From NCBI RefSeq assembly GCF_037572775.1, contig NZ_JBBHKA010000001.1, positions 1,054,001-1,118,000 of the forward strand: a DNA stretch of 64,000 bases, given 5' to 3'. Made by a program: the position numbers and the translations under genes. The DNA is from Ramlibacter sp. PS4R-6. GTDB lineage: Bacteria; Pseudomonadota; Gammaproteobacteria; Burkholderiales; Burkholderiaceae_C. Each line of letters begins with the position of its first letter. Position 1 is the first letter of the stretch. Positions 20,850-35,130 of this stretch are shown here, one piece after another. The notes below the pieces were generated by a model. That model did no database searches. It was not told the origin of the DNA and saw nothing but the letters and a program-made list of their open reading frames with translations.

Positions 20850-21667
20850 GGCTCGCGCGTGCCCACGAAGGCCGCGCCGATGATCAACGCCGCCGACGCC
20901 GCGATGCTCCACGTGGGCGTGCGGCCCGTCACCAGCATCAGCAGCAGCGTCGACGCGAAGGGCGTGATGTAGCTGAGGATGCCGATCTGGCGCGGGTCGC
21001 CCAGCTTCAGCGCCTTGTCCCACAGGAAGAACGCCGCGCCCAGCGGGCCGAGGCCGGCGATGACGATGCGCACCCAGTCGCCGGTATTCAAATGAACCGA
21101 GGGCTCGAACAAGGCGTGGCACGCCAGCGCGAGCAGGCCCGACACGAGCCCGAACAGGCCGATCGCGGCGGTGGAGAACGGCGCGACACGGCGCGTCATC
21201 AGCGAGTACGTCGACCAGATGAAGGCCGCGGCGAGCGCGGCGACATAGCCCCACGACCAGCCGCCGCCCGACGTGCCGCCGCCGAGGATCGCGATGGCCG
21301 CGCCGGCGAAGCCAGCCAGTGCCGCCAGCACGTGGCGCGTGTGCAGCGTGAAGCCCCGCAGGATCACCGGCGCCAGCACCACGATCAGGAGCGGCCACAG
21401 GTAGTTGACGAGGTTGGCCTCGACCGCCGGCGCGTGGCGCAGCGCCATGAACAGCAGGAAGTGGTAGGCGAACAGGCCGTAGATGCCCAGCGCCAGCGTC
21501 GCCAGCGGGATGCGCCAGTCGCGCACGTGCGCCCACGCGGGCACGCTGCCGATCACCAGCGCCAGGCCGGTGAGCAGGAAAGGCGGCACATGGGCGAGCG
21601 ACACGCCAAGCGCCGCAAGCGACGCCCACAGCGCGATTGCGCCCAGCGCGTAGAGGTTCGCGTGCAA
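20804..21667 (-). CDS. EamA/DMT family transporter
   Basis: Ten-helix drug/metabolite transporter superfamily protein, 287 residues, two EamA repeats. I use the TTG at 21667, four bases after the lipA stop: it gives the usual family start (NLYALGAIALWASLAALG) and no ATG is available. Last gene of a seven-gene minus-strand run starting at 25987. Substrate unknown; relatives export amino acids or small metabolites. Confidence 0.86.
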   Translation of the reverse strand: MHANLYALGAIALWASLAALGVSLAHVPPFLLTGLALVIGSVPAWAHVRDWRIPLATLALGIYGLFAYHFLLFMALRHAPAVEANLVNYLWPLLIVVLAPVILRGFTLHTRHVLAALAGFAGAAIAILGGGTSGGGWSWGYVAALAAAFIWSTYSLMTRRVAPFSTAAIGLFGLVSGLLALACHALFEPSVHLNTGDWVRIVIAGLGPLGAAFFLWDKALKLGDPRQIGILSYITPFASTLLLMLVTGRTPTWSIAASAALIIGAAFVGTREPQADKSAAGSSASTT

Positions 21668-21671
21668 GCCG

Positions 21672-22655
21672 TCAGGCCACGCCGGCGGCGTGAGCCTGCT
21701 GGTCGGCGTGGTACGAGCTGCGCACCATCGCGCCGACCGCGGCGTGCGAGAAGCCCATCTCCCGGGCCTTCGCCTCGAACGCCTTGAACTGGTCCGGGTG
21801 CACGTAGCGGCGCACCGGCAGGTGCGACGTGGAAGGCGCGAGGTACTGGCCGATGGTCAGCATGTCGATGTGGTGCTCGCGCATGTCGCGCATCACCTCG
21901 AGGATTTCCTCGTCGGTTTCGCCCAGGCCCACCATCAGGCCGCTCTTGGTCGGGATGTGCGGGAAGAGGGCCTTGAACTTCTTGAGCAGGTTCAGGCTGA
22001 ACTTGTAGTCCGAGCCGGGGCGCGCTTCCTTGTACAGGCGCGGGATCGTCTCGAGGTTGTGGTTCATCACGTCTGGCGGCGCGGCCTTCAGGATCTCCAG
22101 CGCGCGGTCGTCGCGGCCGCGGAAGTCGGGCACCAGCACCTCGATGGTGGTTCCGGGCGAAAGCTCGCGCGTGCGGCGGATGCACTCGACGAAATGGCCG
22201 GCGCCGCCGTCGCGCAGGTCGTCGCGGTCCACGCTGGTGATCACCACGTACTTCAGCTTCAGCTTGGCGATGGTCTTCGCGAGGTTCTCGGGTTCGTTCA
22301 CGTCCAGCGGGTCGGGACGGCCGTGGCCGACGTCGCAGAACGGGCAGCGCCGCGTGCACTTGTCGCCCATGATCATGAACGTGGCCGTGCCCTTGCCGAA
22401 GCACTCGCCGATGTTGGGGCAGGAGGCTTCCTCGCACACGGTGTTCAGGTTCGCCTCGCGCAGGATCTGCTTGATCTCGTAGAAGCGGGTGTTGGCGGAG
22501 CCGGCGCGCACGCGGATCCAGTCGGGCTTGCGCAGGATCTCGTGCTGCTCCACCTTCACCGGGATGCGCGAGAGCTTCGCGGCCGCCTTCTGCTTGGCGG
22601 ACGCGTCGTAGGTCTCGAGCGATTGCACTTCGCGGACGACTTCCTTGCTGCTCAT
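21672..22655 (-). CDS. lipA: Lipoyl synthase
   Basis: Radical SAM enzyme that inserts two sulfurs into octanoyl-protein to give lipoyl groups of pyruvate and 2-oxoglutarate dehydrogenases and the glycine cleavage H protein. 327 residues. The auxiliary cluster cysteines C74, C79, C85 ([12 protein letters not shown]) and the radical SAM cysteines C100, C104, C107 (CTRRCPFC) are all present, as is the C-terminal RSSYHAD serine ligand. Downstream of lipB with a nine-base gap. Confidence 0.98.
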   Translation of the reverse strand: MSSKEVVREVQSLETYDASAKQKAAAKLSRIPVKVEQHEILRKPDWIRVRAGSANTRFYEIKQILREANLNTVCEEASCPNIGECFGKGTATFMIMGDKCTRRCPFCDVGHGRPDPLDVNEPENLAKTIAKLKLKYVVITSVDRDDLRDGGAGHFVECIRRTRELSPGTTIEVLVPDFRGRDDRALEILKAAPPDVMNHNLETIPRLYKEARPGSDYKFSLNLLKKFKALFPHIPTKSGLMVGLGETDEEILEVMRDMREHHIDMLTIGQYLAPSTSHLPVRRYVHPDQFKAFEAKAREMGFSHAAVGAMVRSSYHADQQAHAAGVA

Positions 22656-22664
22656 CGGAAACTT

Positions 22665-23330
22665 TCAGGGCGCGAGGCGTGCGGCCAGCTGCTGGCCCAG
22701 GACGCGCGCCGCTTCTTCCCAGGTGGTGGAGACCCCGATTGTAGAAAGATCGACGGTTTCCAGCCCGGCATAGCCGCAGGGGTCGATCCGCGAGAAGGGT
22801 TCCAGGTCCATGGCCACGTTCAGGGCCACCCCGTGGTAGGTGCTGTGGCGGCTGATCTTGATGCCCAGGGCGGCGATCTTGCCCAGGCCCTGGAACTGGT
22901 CAGGGCCGGGCTGGGGGTCGATCCGCGCGTGCCCCCGGGGGTCGTCGAGCTTCACGTAGATGCCCGGCGCGCCGCGCACGCGGTGCCCCGTCACGCCGAA
23001 ATGCATCAGGGTGCGGATCACCGCCTCCTCGATGCGAAAGACGTATTCCTTGACGTAGTAGCCGGCCCGCTGCAGGTCGACCAAGGGGTAGGCGACCACC
23101 TGGCCGGGCCCGTGGTACGTGACCTGGCCGCCGCGGTTGGTGGCGACCACCGGGATGCCGCCGGCGTCGTGCACGTGCTCCGGCTTGCCGGCCAGGCCCT
23201 GGGTGAACACCGGCGGGTGCTCGCACAGCCACAGTTCGTCGTCGGTGTCCGCGGTGCGCGCCGCGGTGAAGTCGCGCATGGCCTCGTACGTGGGCTCGTA
23301 CGCAACGCGCCCGCGCACGACCCCGCGCAT
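22665..23330 (-). CDS. lipB: Octanoyl-ACP:protein octanoyltransferase
   Basis: First step of lipoate assembly: moves octanoate from acyl carrier protein to lipoyl domains, the substrate for LipA. From the ATG at 23330 it has 221 residues, with [18 protein letters not shown], the catalytic lysine in [14 protein letters not shown] and the catalytic cysteine in RIDPCGYAG. The start overlaps the ybeD stop by one base (TGATG), consistent with coupled translation. Confidence 0.97.
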   Translation of the reverse strand: MRGVVRGRVAYEPTYEAMRDFTAARTADTDDELWLCEHPPVFTQGLAGKPEHVHDAGGIPVVATNRGGQVTYHGPGQVVAYPLVDLQRAGYYVKEYVFRIEEAVIRTLMHFGVTGHRVRGAPGIYVKLDDPRGHARIDPQPGPDQFQGLGKIAALGIKISRHSTYHGVALNVAMDLEPFSRIDPCGYAGLETVDLSTIGVSTTWEEAARVLGQQLAARLAP

Positions 23331-23608
23331 CAGAGCACGACCTTCACCATCGGGTGGGTCGAGAGCGTGCGGTACAGCTCGTCGAGCTGCTCGCGGCTGG
23401 TGGCCGTGATGGTGATCGTGATGCCCAGGTAATTGCCGGCCTTGCTGTCGCGCAGCTCGATGGTCGAGGCGTCGAACGAGGGGTCGAACTGCCTGGCGAT
23501 CTGCGTCACGGCGTGGACGAACCCGTCCACCTTCGCGCCCATGACCTTGATGGGAAAGCGCGAGGGGTACTCGATGAGCGACTTGTCGGGGGTGGTGAGC
23601 TGTTTCAT
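23330..23608 (-). CDS. ybeD: YbeD/DUF493 family protein
   Basis: Small ACT-like-fold protein, 92 residues, with the family strings [13 protein letters not shown] and [21 protein letters not shown]. YbeD is almost always found beside lipB in proteobacteria and has been proposed to regulate lipoate metabolism, but its role is not established. Start is two bases after the dat stop, and its stop overlaps lipB. Confidence 0.93.
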   Translation of the reverse strand: MKQLTTPDKSLIEYPSRFPIKVMGAKVDGFVHAVTQIARQFDPSFDASTIELRDSKAGNYLGITITITATSREQLDELYRTLSTHPMVKVVL

Positions 23609-23610
23609 CG

Positions 23611-24495
23611 TCAGGAAGCTTGCTTCGCCCGCTGGTAGCCGGCGTACAGCTTCTCGTAGATAGGGCCGGGCCGGCCATTTCCAACGGGCCGGCCGTCCAG
23701 CATGGACACGGCCATCACTTCCTTGGTGGCGGAGCTCAGGAGGATCTCGTCGGCGGCCAGCACCTCCTCGCGGCTGATGCGGCGCAGCTCGAACGGCACC
23801 CCCGCGTCGCGGCACAGCGTTTCCAGCAGCCCGAAGCGGATGCCTTCGAGCACGAGGTTGTCCTTGGGCACGCCCAGCACCTTGCCGCCCTTGACGACCC
23901 ACACGTTCGACGACGAGGCTTCGCTCAGGAACCCGTCGCGGAACATGATGGTTTCCAGCGCGCCCACGTCGGCGCTCATCTGGCGCGACACCACGGCGCC
24001 GGCCAGGCTGGTGCTCTTGATGTGCGCCTTCTTCCAGCGGAAGTCGTCGGCGGTGATGCAGGCCGCGCCTTTCGCGCGCTCCTCGGGCGTGTAGATGTAC
24101 AGGCGGTTGCTCATCGCGAACACCGTCGGCTCCAGGCCCGGGATCATCGCGTGGTCGCGCATCGCCACGCCGCGCGAGATCTGCAGGTACACCATCTGCG
24201 TCGTCTCGGCCGCGGGCTTGCCTTGCGAGGCCGCGTAGCGGTTCAGCAACTCGACGACGAGCTCGCGCCACTGCGCCTTCGTCATCGGGTTGGGGATGCG
24301 CAGCTCCTTCAGGCTGCGCTCCAGGCGCGCCAGGTGCTCGTCGAAGCGGAACGGGCGGCCGTTGTAGGCGGGCACGACTTCGTAGATGCCGTCGCCGAAG
24401 ATGAAGCCGCGGTCCATCACGCTCACCTTGGCGTTGGGCAGCGTCGTGAATTCGCCATTGAGGTAGCAGGGCAGGTCGGGGAGTTGCGCGCTCAT
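23611..24495 (-). CDS. dat: D-amino-acid transaminase (class IV PLP enzyme)
   Basis: PLP-dependent transaminase of fold type IV, probably making D-glutamate/D-alanine. 294 residues; the Schiff-base lysine is K160 in [10 protein letters not shown], with the N-terminal [15 protein letters not shown] and the phosphate-binding SSSNVWVV typical of Dat. A branched-chain transaminase is the main alternative, but the neighbourhood dat-ybeD-lipB-lipA is the known Comamonadaceae arrangement. Its ATG overlaps the stop of the metallo-hydrolase gene (ATGA). Confidence 0.92.
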   Translation of the reverse strand: MSAQLPDLPCYLNGEFTTLPNAKVSVMDRGFIFGDGIYEVVPAYNGRPFRFDEHLARLERSLKELRIPNPMTKAQWRELVVELLNRYAASQGKPAAETTQMVYLQISRGVAMRDHAMIPGLEPTVFAMSNRLYIYTPEERAKGAACITADDFRWKKAHIKSTSLAGAVVSRQMSADVGALETIMFRDGFLSEASSSNVWVVKGGKVLGVPKDNLVLEGIRFGLLETLCRDAGVPFELRRISREEVLAADEILLSSATKEVMAVSMLDGRPVGNGRPGPIYEKLYAGYQRAKQAS

Positions 24496-25559
24496 GGTGC
24501 GATTGTCCTTGTTTCGCCGATCTTCACCACGAAGAAGTCCTCATCCGCCACGCCCATGGCGCGGCGAGCGGCGGCCAGGTCGCGCGGCGGCGCGTCCAGC
24601 GGCTCGTCGGTGAGCGAGAACGTGCCCCAATGGATGCCCACGCTGCGGCGCGCGCCCAGGTCCTTGTGGGCCTGCACCGCCTCGGCGGGGTTCATGTGCT
24701 GCTCCGTCATGAACCAGCGCGGTTCGTAGGCGCCGATGGCGAGCAGTGCGACGTCGAACAGCACGCCGTCCCGGGCTTTCGCCGCGAGCCGGGCGCGCGT
24801 GTCGGCGAAGTCGCGCGAATAGCCCGTGTCGCCGGAGAAATACCAGCGCAGGTCGGGCGCGAACACGGCCCAGCCGCCCCACAGCGTCTGGTTGCGGTCG
24901 CCCAGCCCGCGCGCCGACCAGTGCTGCACCGGTACCAGGTGGAACTCGACGCCACCCACCACCCGCCTGTCCCACCAGTCCATCTCGGCGACGTTGCGCA
25001 CGCCTTCGCGTTCGAGGAAGGGCTTCAAGCCCAGCGGCACGAGGATGAGCGTGCGGCCGTCCGATCGGTCGCTGAGTGCGCGCACGCTGGCCAGGTCGAG
25101 GTGGTCGTAGTGGTTGTGCGAGATCACGACCACGTCGATCGGCGGCAGGTCGGCCAGCGCGATGCCCGGCGGCTGGGCTCGTTTCGGCCCGACGAAATCC
25201 AGCGGCGAGGCGCGCTCGCTGAACACCGGGTCGGTGAGCACGTTGAGGCCCCCGCACTGCACGAGCGTGCTCGCATGGCCGATCCACGTGACCGAGGGCT
25301 GGCGCTGCTGCAGCTGCGCGAGGTTCGGCGCGGCTGTCGGCGTGGGCTCCTTCGCGGGCGGCGGCAGGCCGTCGCGGATCGCCGCGATGCGCCAGCGCAC
25401 CAGGTCCGAGAACGGCTTGTTGACGCGCGCGATGTGGTTGTTGCGGAAACCGTCCGGCGCATGGTGCGGTTTGCTCGCGTCGTAGTACGGGTTGACGTGC
25501 GTGGCGCAGCCGGCCAGCAGCCAGCCCGCGGCCAGGCCGCACAGCGGCCTCAATGCCAC
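24492..25559 (-). CDS. MBL-fold metallo-hydrolase, probable lipoprotein
   Basis: Metallo-beta-lactamase-fold hydrolase of the NAPE-PLD/UlaG-like group. The metal motif HNHYDH (in VVISHNHYDHLDL) and the later GDTGYS and GIHWGTF histidine regions are present. The N-terminus is a lipoprotein signal with lipobox LLAGC. Start is either GTG at 25559 (used here, 355 residues) or TTG at 25553, both overlapping the end of the CopD-like gene; no Shine-Dalgarno is visible, suggesting coupled translation. Relatives act on N-acyl phospholipids or cyclic esters; the substrate here is unknown. Confidence 0.86.
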   Translation of the reverse strand: MALRPLCGLAAGWLLAGCATHVNPYYDASKPHHAPDGFRNNHIARVNKPFSDLVRWRIAAIRDGLPPPAKEPTPTAAPNLAQLQQRQPSVTWIGHASTLVQCGGLNVLTDPVFSERASPLDFVGPKRAQPPGIALADLPPIDVVVISHNHYDHLDLASVRALSDRSDGRTLILVPLGLKPFLEREGVRNVAEMDWWDRRVVGGVEFHLVPVQHWSARGLGDRNQTLWGGWAVFAPDLRWYFSGDTGYSRDFADTRARLAAKARDGVLFDVALLAIGAYEPRWFMTEQHMNPAEAVQAHKDLGARRSVGIHWGTFSLTDEPLDAPPRDLAAARRAMGVADEDFFVVKIGETRTIAP

Positions 25560-25987
25560 AGCATCACGGCGGCGATCGCCAACCAGCCGAGCCCGAGGTT
25601 GACCTTGGCCAGCAGCGCGATCTGCCCGGCCGCCGCGCCGGCCACCGGCCATTCCTCGCGTGCCGCCGCCGCCTTCAGGCGCTTCCACGGCGCGAACCAG
25701 ATGTGGCCGAACACGAGCATCATCACCACCCCCAGCACGGCCATCACCGACCAGCCCATCGGCATGCGGGCGGAGCCGGCCATCATCGCGCCCCCGGTGA
25801 CCAGCAGCACGGCGATGCTGATCATGACCACGGCGAAGAAACGCCTCAGCACTTCCGCCACCACGCGCACGCGCAGCGGCGGTTCGACCTGGCCCAGCGC
25901 GGGGCGCAGCGCCAGCACCATGAAGGCCATGCCGCCCATCCAGAAGATGGCGGCGGCGACGTGCAGGAAACGCATGAGGTCGTGCAT
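25550..25987 (-). CDS. CopD-like integral membrane protein
   Basis: 145 residues from the ATG at 25987, with four hydrophobic segments; the start MHDLMRFLHVAAAIFWMGGM and the following MVLALRPALG are typical of small CopD-family membrane proteins. No copper-binding role can be shown. First gene of the minus-strand run that ends at 20804. Confidence 0.8.
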   Translation of the reverse strand: MHDLMRFLHVAAAIFWMGGMAFMVLALRPALGQVEPPLRVRVVAEVLRRFFAVVMISIAVLLVTGGAMMAGSARMPMGWSVMAVLGVVMMLVFGHIWFAPWKRLKAAAAREEWPVAGAAAGQIALLAKVNLGLGWLAIAAVMLWH

Positions 25988-26082
25988 GGCCGCATTTTCG
26001 CGTCCTACGTAGAACCACTGGAGCGGCCGGACATGCCCCGTCGCATGCACCGGGATAGTCAGGGAACAGTCGGGTTCCTACC

Positions 26083-26088
26083 TATAAT
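26083..26088 (+). promoter_or_regulatory. Candidate -10 element of the atp operon
   Basis: Perfect TATAAT in the 145-base gap between the CopD-like gene and atpI. No matching -35 hexamer is visible 16-18 bases upstream, so the assignment rests on the -10 and position only. Confidence 0.5.
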
Positions 26089-26132
26089 GGGAGGCTTTGT
26101 GAAATTCAGGACCCCCGGCAGGCGCACCGAAC

Positions 26133-26624
26133 ATGACAACACGCGCCTGGCCTCCTGACGATCGCGAGGGAGCGGAGGAAAACGCCCCGATCACGCCGCT
26201 GACCGCCGACCAGGCGCGCCGGCTGCGTGAACAACACCCCCCGGTTTCCCCCTGGTGGGTGGTGGCGGGGCAAGCTGGCGTGGGGCTCCTGGCGGCTTTG
26301 GCGGCCTGGGGCATCACAGGGAAGCAAAACGTTGGGTGGTCCACCGGTTACGGTGCGCTGGCCGTGGTGATCCCCGCGGCCCTTTTTGCGCGGGGCCTGA
26401 CGTCGCGTTTTTCTTCCCGGAACGCGGCCACGGCCGCGGCCGGTTTCATGGTGTGGGAGATGGTCAAGATCGCTTCGACGATCGCGCTGCTGGCAGCCGG
26501 TCCGAAGCTCGTGGTGGACTTGAGCTGGCCGGCGATGCTGGTGGGCCTGGTCCTCGCGATGAAGGTGTACTGGGTGGCGCTGGCCTTCAAGCCGAAGGCG
26601 CGCCGCCCGCAAACAGAAACTTGA
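26133..26624 (+). CDS. atpI: ATP synthase subunit I (assembly factor)
   Basis: AtpI helps assemble the c-ring of the F1Fo ATP synthase. 163 residues: a polar N-terminal ~40 residues followed by four hydrophobic segments, including the conserved GFMVWEMVKI and a basic end. The ATG at 26133 begins 24 bases ahead of the atpB leader region and the gene heads the complete atp operon, which supports the call more than sequence identity does, since AtpI is poorly conserved. Confidence 0.88.
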   Translation: MTTRAWPPDDREGAEENAPITPLTADQARRLREQHPPVSPWWVVAGQAGVGLLAALAAWGITGKQNVGWSTGYGALAVVIPAALFARGLTSRFSSRNAATAAAGFMVWEMVKIASTIALLAAGPKLVVDLSWPAMLVGLVLAMKVYWVALAFKPKARRPQTET

Positions 26625-26648
26625 TAGACGGCGAGAGACGAAACACAC

Positions 26649-27864
<1,216 letters not shown>

Positions 27865-27922
27865 TCACCTCTTCTCCAACGTTCTCCCCGGCGCAAGGTG
27901 CGCGGGGGGCAAGGATGAATCC

Positions 27923-28393
27923 GTGAGCATCACCGCAACCCTCATCGTCCAGATCGTCGTCTTCTTCCTGCTGGCGGCCTTCGTGAAGACGTTCGTCTGG
28001 CCGCCGATCGCGAACGCCCTCGACGAGCGTGCGAAGAAGGTCGCCGAAGGCCTGGCCGCCGCCGACAAGGCGAAGGCCGAGCTGCAGGCCGCCGACAAGC
28101 GCGTCGAGCAGGAGCTGGCGAAGTCGCGTGCCGAGACGGCGCAGATGCTGGCCGACGCGGAACGCCGCGCCCAGTCCATCGTCGAGGATGCCAAGTCGCG
28201 CGCCACCGAGGAAGGCAACAAGATCGTTGCCGCCGCGAAGGTGGAAGCCGACCAGCAGACCGTGCGCGCGCGCGAACAGCTGCGCGAGCAGGTCGCCGCG
28301 CTGGCCGTCAAGGGCGCCGAGCAGATCCTGCGCCGCGAGGTCAACGCCTCCGTGCACGCCGACCTGCTCAACCGCCTGAAGACCGAGCTGTAA
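27923..28393 (+). CDS. atpF: ATP synthase Fo subunit b
   Basis: Peripheral-stalk subunit: one N-terminal membrane helix ([20 protein letters not shown]) and a long charged coiled coil. I start at the GTG at 27923, which gives exactly 156 residues, the E. coli length; longer in-frame readings upstream add non-helical sequence. It is followed ten bases later by atpH. Confidence 0.95.
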   Translation: MSITATLIVQIVVFFLLAAFVKTFVWPPIANALDERAKKVAEGLAAADKAKAELQAADKRVEQELAKSRAETAQMLADAERRAQSIVEDAKSRATEEGNKIVAAAKVEADQQTVRAREQLREQVAALAVKGAEQILRREVNASVHADLLNRLKTEL

Positions 28394-28403
28394 AGAGCAC
28401 GCC

Positions 28404-28934
28404 ATGGCCGAACTCGCCACGATCGCCCGTCCCTACGCCGAAGCGCTGTACAAGTCCGCGCAGGCGGACCTGACCGGCAGCTCGAACTGGCTCGACGCGC
28501 TGGCGTCGGTCGCCTCGAACGCGCAGCTGCTGTCCTTCGCCGACAACCCGAAGGTCACGCCGCAGCAGGTGTACGACGTCGTCTCCGACGTCGCGCGCGT
28601 GCAGCTGCCGCCCGCGGGCCAGAACTTCCTGCGCACCGTGATCGACAACGGCCGCCTCGCCGCCGTGCCCGAGATCGCGCGCCAGGTGCGCGAGCTGAAG
28701 AACGCGCAGTCTGGCGCCTCCGACGCCACCGTGTACAGCGCCTTCCCGATCTCCGCCGAGCAGCTCGCGCAGCTGACCGGCGCGCTCGAGAAGCGCTTCG
28801 GCCGCAAGCTCAACGCCACCGTCCAGGAAGATGCGTCGCTGATCGGCGGCATCCGCGTGGTGGTCGGCGACGAGGTGCTGGACACCTCGGTCAAGGCCCG
28901 CCTCGAACAGATGAAAGCCGCGCTGACGGCTTGA
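28404..28934 (+). CDS. atpH: ATP synthase F1 subunit delta
   Basis: Stator subunit joining subunit b to the top of the alpha-beta hexamer. 176 residues with the family start [17 protein letters not shown] and the C-terminal [20 protein letters not shown]. 39 bases separate it from atpA. Confidence 0.96.
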   Translation: MAELATIARPYAEALYKSAQADLTGSSNWLDALASVASNAQLLSFADNPKVTPQQVYDVVSDVARVQLPPAGQNFLRTVIDNGRLAAVPEIARQVRELKNAQSGASDATVYSAFPISAEQLAQLTGALEKRFGRKLNATVQEDASLIGGIRVVVGDEVLDTSVKARLEQMKAALTA

Positions 28935-28973
28935 TCGCCGCACCGCCCAACGAATCAACCAAAGGAAAGAGTC

Positions 28974-32905
<3,932 letters not shown>

Positions 32906-32908
32906 GCC

Positions 32909-33337
32909 ATGGCCGACACGCCGCACACCATCCACGTCGACGTGGTGAGTGCCGAGGAGCAGATCTTCTCGGGCGAGGCGCGCTTCGTCGCGCTGCCCGG
33001 CGAAGCCGGCGAGCTCGGCATCTACCCGCGCCACACGCCGCTGATCACGCGCGTGAAGCCCGGCTCGGTGCGCATCGAGAAGGCCGACGGCAGCGAGGAG
33101 TTCATCTTCGTCGCCGGCGGCATCCTGGAAGTGCAGCCGAACAAGGTCACCGTGCTGTCCGACACCGCCATCCGCGGCAAGGACCTGGACGAGCAGAAGG
33201 CGGCCACGGCCAAGCAGCAGGCCGAGGAAGCCCTGAAGAACGCCAAGAGCGAAGTGGACGTCGCGCGCATCCAGTCGGAGCTCGCGATCATGGCGGCGGA
33301 GATCGCCGCGGCCCGCCGCTTCATCCGCAAGAAATAA
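32909..33337 (+). CDS. atpC: ATP synthase F1 subunit epsilon
   Basis: Inhibitory subunit at the foot of the central stalk. 142 residues: N-terminal beta-barrel ([20 protein letters not shown], with [14 protein letters not shown]) and a C-terminal helical hairpin with basic end. Last gene of the operon, followed by a strong terminator. Confidence 0.96.
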   Translation: MADTPHTIHVDVVSAEEQIFSGEARFVALPGEAGELGIYPRHTPLITRVKPGSVRIEKADGSEEFIFVAGGILEVQPNKVTVLSDTAIRGKDLDEQKAATAKQQAEEALKNAKSEVDVARIQSELAIMAAEIAAARRFIRKK

Positions 33338-33364
33338 GAACGCGCTAAAAACCAGCGCTCTCGG

Positions 33365-33388
33365 GCCCCGCTTCGGCGGGGCTTTTTT
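33365..33388 (+). terminator. Intrinsic terminator of the atp operon
   Basis: gccccgc (33365-33371), TTCG tetraloop, gcggggc (33376-33382), then six T. Located 28 bases after the atpC stop. The stop codon of the opposing acetyltransferase lies in the T-run. Confidence 0.93.
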
Positions 33389-34124
33389 ATTGCTCTCGCC
33401 AGTACGCGTAGGTCCACGCGTGCGCGAACCCGCAGCGCGTGTACACGCGCGTGGCGGCGTCGTTCGCGACTTCGACCTGCAGCGCCATGCGCTCGTAGCC
33501 ATGCCCCAGCGCTTCGCGCGCGAACGCAGCGAGCACCCGCGTCGCCAGTCCGCGGCGGCGGTGCGACAGCGCCGTGCGCATGCCGTGCACGCTCGCCCAG
33601 CCGTGCGACATCGCCAGCACGCCGCCGGCGACGACGCGCCCATCTTCGCGGATCGAGGCGAAGCGCGAGCCCTGCGCGCGCTTGAGCGTGGCGACGCGGC
33701 TCGCGCCGTCGGCGGGATCGAAGCCCTCGCCGAGGAACACCTGCGCCCATGCATCGTCCGGCGTCGCCGCGATCTCGACGCCGGCAGCATCGGCGGACGC
33801 GGCGACATCGCCGGCTCGCGCGACCAGGACCTGCGTGGGCTGCAGCGGCAGCAGCCGAAGGCGCGCGAGTTCGCTCTCCACGGCGCCCATGGCCGCCTTC
33901 TGCGCGATGCGGAAGTTGGGCATCACGCCGCGCTCGCGGTAGCGCGAGAAGATTGCCGGCACCACGCTCGCATCCACCGATTCGTGCGACAGCGGCACCG
34001 CGCTGCGTGCGCGGTTGACGGTTCCGCCGTCGAAGGCCAGCAGCCATCCGCCGCACTCTTCAACGGCTAGGGGCGCGACGGCGGACACCGTCGCGCGTTC
34101 CAGGGACTCGACATCGATGTTCAT
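33387..34124 (-). CDS. GNAT family N-acetyltransferase
   Basis: 245 residues from the ATG at 34124 (MNIDVESLERATVSAV). An N-terminal ~120-residue domain of its own kind (GWLLAFDGGTVNRARSAVPL) is followed by a C-terminal GNAT domain with the acetyl-CoA motif LSHRRRGLATRVLAAFAREA and YTRCGF. This two-part layout is seen in a group of uncharacterised GNAT proteins; substrate unknown. It converges on the atp terminator and is divergent from the DUF4186 gene. Confidence 0.88.
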   Translation of the reverse strand: MNIDVESLERATVSAVAPLAVEECGGWLLAFDGGTVNRARSAVPLSHESVDASVVPAIFSRYRERGVMPNFRIAQKAAMGAVESELARLRLLPLQPTQVLVARAGDVAASADAAGVEIAATPDDAWAQVFLGEGFDPADGASRVATLKRAQGSRFASIREDGRVVAGGVLAMSHGWASVHGMRTALSHRRRGLATRVLAAFAREALGHGYERMALQVEVANDAATRVYTRCGFAHAWTYAYWREQ

Positions 34125-34228
34125 CGGGTGTGATGGGGTTCGCGGAAACAAAGTGTACGCGGACGCATTCCAACGCTTCGGAAGCTATTCTGGTTCGCAC
34201 ACCTCCCGATCGATTCGACGTGCGCCAC

Positions 34229-34273
34229 ATGAACATCGTCCTGCTCGAGCCCGGCGGCGGAGCGCACGAGTGA
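34229..34273 (+). other. 14-codon ORF overlapping the DUF4186 start
   Basis: ATG-initiated peptide MNIVLLEPGGGAHE ending in a TGA that overlaps the GTG start of the next gene (GTGA). It could be a leader peptide that couples translation, or the leftover N-terminus of an RsmE-like methyltransferase, some of which begin with a similar string (recollection, not searched). Confidence 0.35.
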
Positions 34274-34626
34274 CGGACCTGGACGGGCTGTTCGCGCGGC
34301 TGGCGCAATCGCGTTTCCGCGCGTCGCAGAAACTCGGGCCGCGCGACGCGCAGTACCTGCGCGACAAGGGCCTGGACACCGTGATGGCGCATGCGCGCGA
34401 TTTCATCGCGCAGCGCCTCGCGCCCGCGCACCCCGCCAACGACGGCAAGCAGACGCCGTGGAAGGGCCACCCGGTGTTCGTCGCGCAGCACGCCACGGCG
34501 TGCTGCTGCCGCGGCTGCCTGGCCAAGTGGCATGGCATTGCCAAGGGGCATGAGCTCGACGCGCAGGAGCAGCAGCACGTGCTCGCCACGCTCGAGCGCT
34601 GGCTGCGCGCGCAGTCAGTTCAGTGA
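34270..34626 (+). CDS. DUF4186 family protein
   Basis: 118 residues from GTG. The C-terminal half carries the family string GHPVFVAQHATACCCRGCL, whose Cys/His cluster (CCCRGC) suggests metal binding. DUF4186 proteins are widespread small proteins of unknown role. The GTG overlaps the stop of the 14-codon ORF, and the last 12 bases overlap the opposing TPM-domain gene. Confidence 0.85.
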   Translation: MTDLDGLFARLAQSRFRASQKLGPRDAQYLRDKGLDTVMAHARDFIAQRLAPAHPANDGKQTPWKGHPVFVAQHATACCCRGCLAKWHGIAKGHELDAQEQQHVLATLERWLRAQSVQ

Positions 34627-35130
34627 CGGCTCGTCGGGCAGCTCGTTCGGGTTGGGGGCGCCGCTCGCGGCCGGGAAGTGCTGCACGAGCAGCGCGGTGA
34701 CCGCGTCGAGTGCCTGCTGCAGGCCTTCCTCGTAGCGGCGCGCCTGGAACGCCGCACGCATCGCGTCGACGATGCGCTGCCACTCACCCTCGGGCACGCG
34801 CGCGGTCAGGCCGCGGTCGGCGACGATCTCGATGGCGTGCTCGACCAGCAGCAGGTAGACCAGCACGCCGTTGTTGGCTTCGGTGTCCCACACGCGCAGC
34901 TTGCCGAACATGGCGACGGCGCGCTCGCGCGGCGTGGCGTCGCGCAGCACGTAGCTCGTGGGCAGGCTCGCCTCGACGCAGATGCGGATCTCGCCGGTGT
35001 GGCGCCGCTCGCTGTCGGCCACGCGTTGCGTCAATCGCTCGACCAGTTGCCGCGGGATGGCCCGGCGCGTGTCGCGCTCGTCGCGCAGGCGGTGGCGCAG
35101 CAGGCGTGCGATGCGTTGCGTCCAGCCCAT
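34615..35130 (-). CDS. TPM-domain protein (soluble)
   Basis: 171 residues from the ATG at 35130; the TPM (DUF477) core is GEIRICVEASLP followed by AVAMFGKLRVWDTEANNGVLVYLLLVEHAIEIVADRG in pieces spanning residues ~50-120. No signal peptide. The ATG shares one base with the stop of the exported TPM protein (TGATG). Third gene of the lemA-TPM-TPM set; TPM proteins are linked to photosystem repair in plants, but the bacterial role is unknown. Confidence 0.88.
   Translation of the reverse strand: MGWTQRIARLLRHRLRDERDTRRAIPRQLVERLTQRVADSERRHTGEIRICVEASLPTSYVLRDATPRERAVAMFGKLRVWDTEANNGVLVYLLLVEHAIEIVADRGLTARVPEGEWQRIVDAMRAAFQARRYEEGLQQALDAVTALLVQHFPAASGAPNPNELPDEPSLN

Noticed and set aside
18903..21629. 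A 908-codon antisense frame over ptsI and eamA
   Set aside because: Codon-mirror artefact without domain signatures.
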